Origin: an uncultured Oscillospiraceae bacterium
GTDB taxonomy: Bacteria > Bacillota_A > Clostridia > Oscillospirales > Oscillospiraceae
Length of the DNA stretch: 14,966 nt
Reading direction: 5' to 3'
Assembly (NCBI GenBank): GCA_910584605.1
Contig: CAJUAW010000066.1
Coordinates: 1 to 14,966, forward strand
The notes below the pieces were generated by a model. It had not been told where the DNA came from and did no database searches. It saw only the letters and a program-made list of their open reading frames with translations. How positions within the stretch are numbered: position 1 is the first letter of the stretch; every line of letters begins with the position of its first letter. This document shows, one piece after another, positions 13,235 to 14,966 of this stretch. Made by a program: the position numbers and the translations under genes.

Positions 13235-13462
13235 TCACGCAACCTTTTGATAGTCAATGACGGAAATTTCCTGCATGAGCCGCTTGGCCGCAGATACCAG
13301 CTCTTCCAAACGCTCGGTAACTTCATCTGTGTAAAACTTTTCCCCACATTGCTCACATTCCTCGCAAGGAACGTTTTTGATTACAATAATACAATTTCTG
13401 TAATTTACCACATGCGTTGTAACAGATTCTTTCACTGTGTCGCATTTACAAAACATACACAT
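13235..13462 (-). CDS. YgiT-type zinc-finger protein (MqsA-like antitoxin N-terminal domain)
   Basis: This 75-residue protein has two CxxC pairs, C2-x-x-C5 and C36-x-x-C39 (CEQCGE), with the intervening strand TTHVVNYRNCIIVIKNVPC. This is the pattern of YgiT-type zinc fingers that form the toxin-binding half of MqsA antitoxins. A helical tail (LEELVSAAKRLMQE, then VIDYQKVA) follows; no separate helix-turn-helix is seen. Its ATG at 13462 lies 3 nt after the stop of the DUF4258 gene, whose last codons carry its AAGGAG site. DUF4258 toxin plus YgiT-type antitoxin, in that order, is a recurring pair in Firmicutes and cyanobacteria. The antitoxin appears intact although its partner is broken. Confidence 0.85.
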   Translation of the reverse strand: MCMFCKCDTVKESVTTHVVNYRNCIIVIKNVPCEECEQCGEKFYTDEVTERLEELVSAAKRLMQEISVIDYQKVA

Positions 13463-13465
13463 AAA

Positions 13466-13704
13466 TCAACGCTCCTTTCTGGTTCTCAAATCGGCTTCGA
13501 ATTTATCCGTACTGGGATAGTAGGCGGTAATGACATAGGCGGTGGTTTCGTCCGCCCCTATTACAATATGGAGAACCTTTTCCTGTGTAGTATATCCAAA
13601 AATCAAACAACTCGGGTATGGGAAATCGTTGGGGTAGTCCTCTATGATCTCTCCCCGAAGCACGAACGATTTTGAAACAGCGTTTGAATTTTATGAATGT
13701 CCAT
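13466..13704 (-). pseudogene. DUF4258 toxin gene with internal deletion and frameshift
   Basis: The intact 3' part reads LRGEIIEDYPNDFPYPSCLI...FGYTTQEKVLHIVIGADE...VITAYYPSTDKFEADLRTRKER, the C-terminal two thirds of a DUF4258 (RelE-fold) protein. A proper start exists upstream: ATG at 13704 after GGAGGG, giving MDIHKIQTLFQNRS, a typical DUF4258 N-terminus. That frame hits TAG at 13642-13644. The two parts are in different frames (offset 41 nt) and the middle helix-loop with its usual His and Arg residues, about 25 codons, is absent. A deletion near 13660-13672 is the simplest reading. A GTG at 13663 could start a 65-residue remnant but has no ribosome binding site. The gene sits 3 nt before the antitoxin. 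Confidence 0.72.
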
Positions 13705-13767
13705 CTCTACCCTCCAGCTTATGAATATCATATCGCATACCGGCTAAAAATTCAAGTGAAATATCTT

Positions 13768-13785
13768 GAAGCGGCAAAACCCCGG
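13768..13785. repeat. Direct repeat, right copy, flanking the toxin-antitoxin pair
   Basis: GAAGCGGCAAAACCCCGG is the partner of 13211-13228. Its right end (AAAACCCCGG) also forms one arm and the U-tract of the integrase terminator, which may explain part of the similarity. Confidence 0.5.
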
Positions 13786-13810
13786 CAGCCCTCCCCCAAG
13801 ACTGCCAGGG
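13776..13810 (-). terminator. Weak intrinsic terminator after the integrase remnant
   Basis: On the minus strand CCCTGGCAG (13810-13802) pairs with CTGCCGGGG (13788-13780) with one G:U, a 13-nt loop and four T after it. It begins 9 nt after the integrase stop codon. Confidence 0.5.
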
Positions 13811-13818
13811 CTTCTTTC

Positions 13819-14233
13819 TCATGCTAATAGTCTGTCGATACCTTCCAGCTTGTCAATCTCCTTCTCTTTCGTATCCTCCAAAAGGTGGACGTAAATATTA
13901 TAAGTGGTCTTGACATTTGCGTGTCCCAACTGCTCACTGATTGCTTTAATGTCCACCCCGGCCTCAAAACATCTTGTAGCGTAAGTGTGACGCAACGTGT
14001 GCATGGTCGCTCCCTCAATCCCAGCCTTGGCGAAGATTCTATAAAGCGAATGCTGCAAATTTCGATTATGTACCATGTTCCCCCGTGTGTTCGGGAACAC
14101 CAAACGGCTTTCGCTCCATTCCTCTCCGGATTGCTCCACCCGCTTCATCATTTCCGCTTTATGCTCTCTCAACACGCCGAACAGTACGGTTATAGCAACA
14201 AATATTTTTTTAGTTAGTACGTTTGCAGGTATT
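13819..14233 (-). pseudogene. Tyrosine recombinase (integrase), C-terminal fragment
   Basis: The recognisable part runs from about LREHKAEMMKRVEQ to the end. It contains the RLVFPNTRGN hairpin, the catalytic HTLRHTYATR (His and Arg II), LGHANVKTT (His III) and the tyrosine nucleophile in TYNIYVHLL. The core-binding domain and the part of the catalytic domain with Arg I are missing, so it cannot be active. No start codon with a ribosome binding site exists; the frame can be read upstream only to a TAA at 14266-14268, through AT-rich sequence that no longer looks like integrase. The break lies between about 14185 and 14233, the last of which is the centre of an inverted repeat. Intact relatives are about 380-400 residues. 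The gene belonged to a Tn916-like or phage-like element. Confidence 0.85.
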
Positions 14234-14248
14234 CGTACCAACCAAAAA
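14207..14248. repeat. Inverted repeat between the two recombinase genes, possible attachment end
   Basis: The arms are TTTTTAGTTAGTACG (14207-14221) and CGTACCAACCAAAAA (14234-14248), matching in 13 of 15 positions around a 12-nt centre (14222-14233). Both mismatches become G:U pairs in a minus-strand transcript. It lies 46 nt past the stop of the serine recombinase gene and at the broken end of the integrase gene, which is where the end of a serine-recombinase element is expected. A plain RNA hairpin is the alternative. Confidence 0.5.
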
Positions 14249-14293
14249 TGGGACGGGTGAACTTCTTAAAAGCACCCTAATCAGCCGGGGAAC

Positions 14294-14966
14294 CTATCCA
14301 GCGCACTCCGCAAGGGCCAAGATTTCCCCGGCCCTTTTGCGTTTACGGCCCTTTTCCTCCGGCTCCAGATAAAGAGCCTGAAATTCCTCAAAGGATACGT
14401 TGAACTCAATATCCAACTCATAGCCCCGCTTGACGCGGACGGCTTTCACAAACTGAGCCACAATCATTTTCTTTGCTTCAAGGGAACAGTTGTCATACAG
14501 CTCGGCCCAATTCATCAGCTGAGTGTATTCCTTCTGTACCTGCTCGGCGCTGGACACGGTTTCCCGTACTTCCAATTCCGCCGCCTGCATCTGGCTTTCC
14601 AGCTCCTTCAGCTGGGCGGCGGTTTCGTCCATCAGGCTGTTCAGCAGGTCGGCGCTGAAACGGCTGTTGCCCTGGATAACTTTCAGCGTCTCGGCTCGTA
14701 AATCCTGATAAGCCCTCTGCTTCTGTTCGTACTCGTCATGCAGGCGCCTCGCTTTCATTTTGGCAAGGTCAACTTCCCGGCTTCTCTGCTTCGCAAGCAG
14801 CGTTTGGGGCGGGGCCTTTTGGATTTGCGACAGCTGGATGCGGATGATCTGCTCCACAAGGTTGTCCAGCTTTTCAACACTGAAAGAAGTCTGCCCGTCA
14901 CATTTCCCAGGAGTGTCAACGCCAATTTGAAATTGTAAGAAAACGCCGAAGAAATTTTGTAGTTTT
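14294..14966 (-). CDS. Large serine recombinase (TnpX/TndX-like), C-terminal part, 5' end outside window
   Basis: The frame is open to the window edge, giving about 223 residues. Near the edge it reads KCDGQTSFSVEKLDNLVEQI, matching the C-x-GQ(T)xYxxxxLD segment that follows the zinc-ribbon region in TnpX/TndX-type recombinases. A long coiled coil follows (from about KQRSREVDLAKMKARRLHDEY to the SAEQVQKEY region). The end is the usual LYDNCSLEAKKMIVAQFVKAVRVKRGYELDIEF block, here quoted in two pieces: LYDNCSLEAKKMIVAQFV and KAVRVKRGYELDIEF. The catalytic serine domain is beyond the window. These enzymes excise and insert mobilizable or conjugative elements. The first residues inside the window (LQNFFGVFLQFQIGVD) fit the family poorly, so damage upstream is possible. 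Confidence 0.82.
   Translation of the reverse strand, partial: KLQNFFGVFLQFQIGVDTPGKCDGQTSFSVEKLDNLVEQIIRIQLSQIQKAPPQTLLAKQRSREVDLAKMKARRLHDEYEQKQRAYQDLRAETLKVIQGNSRFSADLLNSLMDETAAQLKELESQMQAAELEVRETVSSAEQVQKEYTQLMNWAELYDNCSLEAKKMIVAQFVKAVRVKRGYELDIEFNVSFEEFQALYLEPEEKGRKRKRAGEILALAECAG

Noticed and set aside
13096..13356. An 86-codon minus-strand frame overlapping the antitoxin gene and the region to its left
   Set aside because: It overlaps the zinc-finger gene in another frame, has no start signal and no recognisable domain.
13826..14260. Plus-strand frames opposite the integrase remnant
   Set aside because: They are antisense to a fragment with clear HxLRH and tyrosine motifs and lack ribosome binding sites.

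Overview
The window suggests a motile, endospore-forming, high-GC Firmicute of the Oscillospiraceae type (Flavonifractor/Lawsonibacter-like). That placement is an inference from a complete spoIIIA sporulation operon, a chemotaxis operon, Gram-positive type ribosome binding sites and GC-rich coding sequence; no rRNA or other marker is present to fix the genus.

Layout. (1) 2-3378, plus strand: the end of a chemotaxis operon, cheA (5' truncated by the window edge), cheW, cheR and cheB, closed by a perfect 12-bp terminator hairpin. (2) 3416-8657, minus strand and convergent with the first: spoIIIAA, AB, AC, AD, AE, AF, AG and AH, most of them overlapping or abutting, followed by an Asp23/YqhY-type gene that has its own sigma-A-like promoter. 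The SpoIIIA proteins build the mother-cell half of the channel that feeds the forespore. (3) 8775-9197, minus strand: a GNAT acetyltransferase, separated from spoIIIAA by its own terminator. (4) 9323-12189, plus strand: a well-delimited cassette of two esterase-family alpha/beta hydrolases and an ATP-grasp ligase, with a promoter at one end and a perfect 17-bp terminator hairpin at the other. Its product is unknown. (5) 12253-12843, minus strand: a stand-alone proteasome-fold (HslV-like) protein. After removal of Met1 it would have Ser1, Glu17, Lys33 and Gly47 where proteasomal beta subunits have Thr1, Asp17, Lys33 and Gly47.

(6) 13021-14966 is a lower-GC patchwork of mobile-element remains, all on the minus strand: a YgiT-type zinc-finger antitoxin beside a DUF4258 toxin gene that has lost its middle, the C-terminal half of a tyrosine integrase, and the C-terminal part of a large serine recombinase running off the right edge. 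A 15-bp-arm inverted repeat lies exactly between the two recombinase genes and may be the attachment end of the serine-recombinase element, which would have cut the integrase gene. A TTGACA/extended -10 promoter at the left edge of this patchwork reads outward through a 29-codon reading frame and a strong hairpin into the proteasome-like gene.

The best candidates for undescribed biology are the Ser1 proteasome-like hydrolase with its unusual leader and the esterase-esterase-ATP-grasp cassette. No tRNA, rRNA or CRISPR array was seen.
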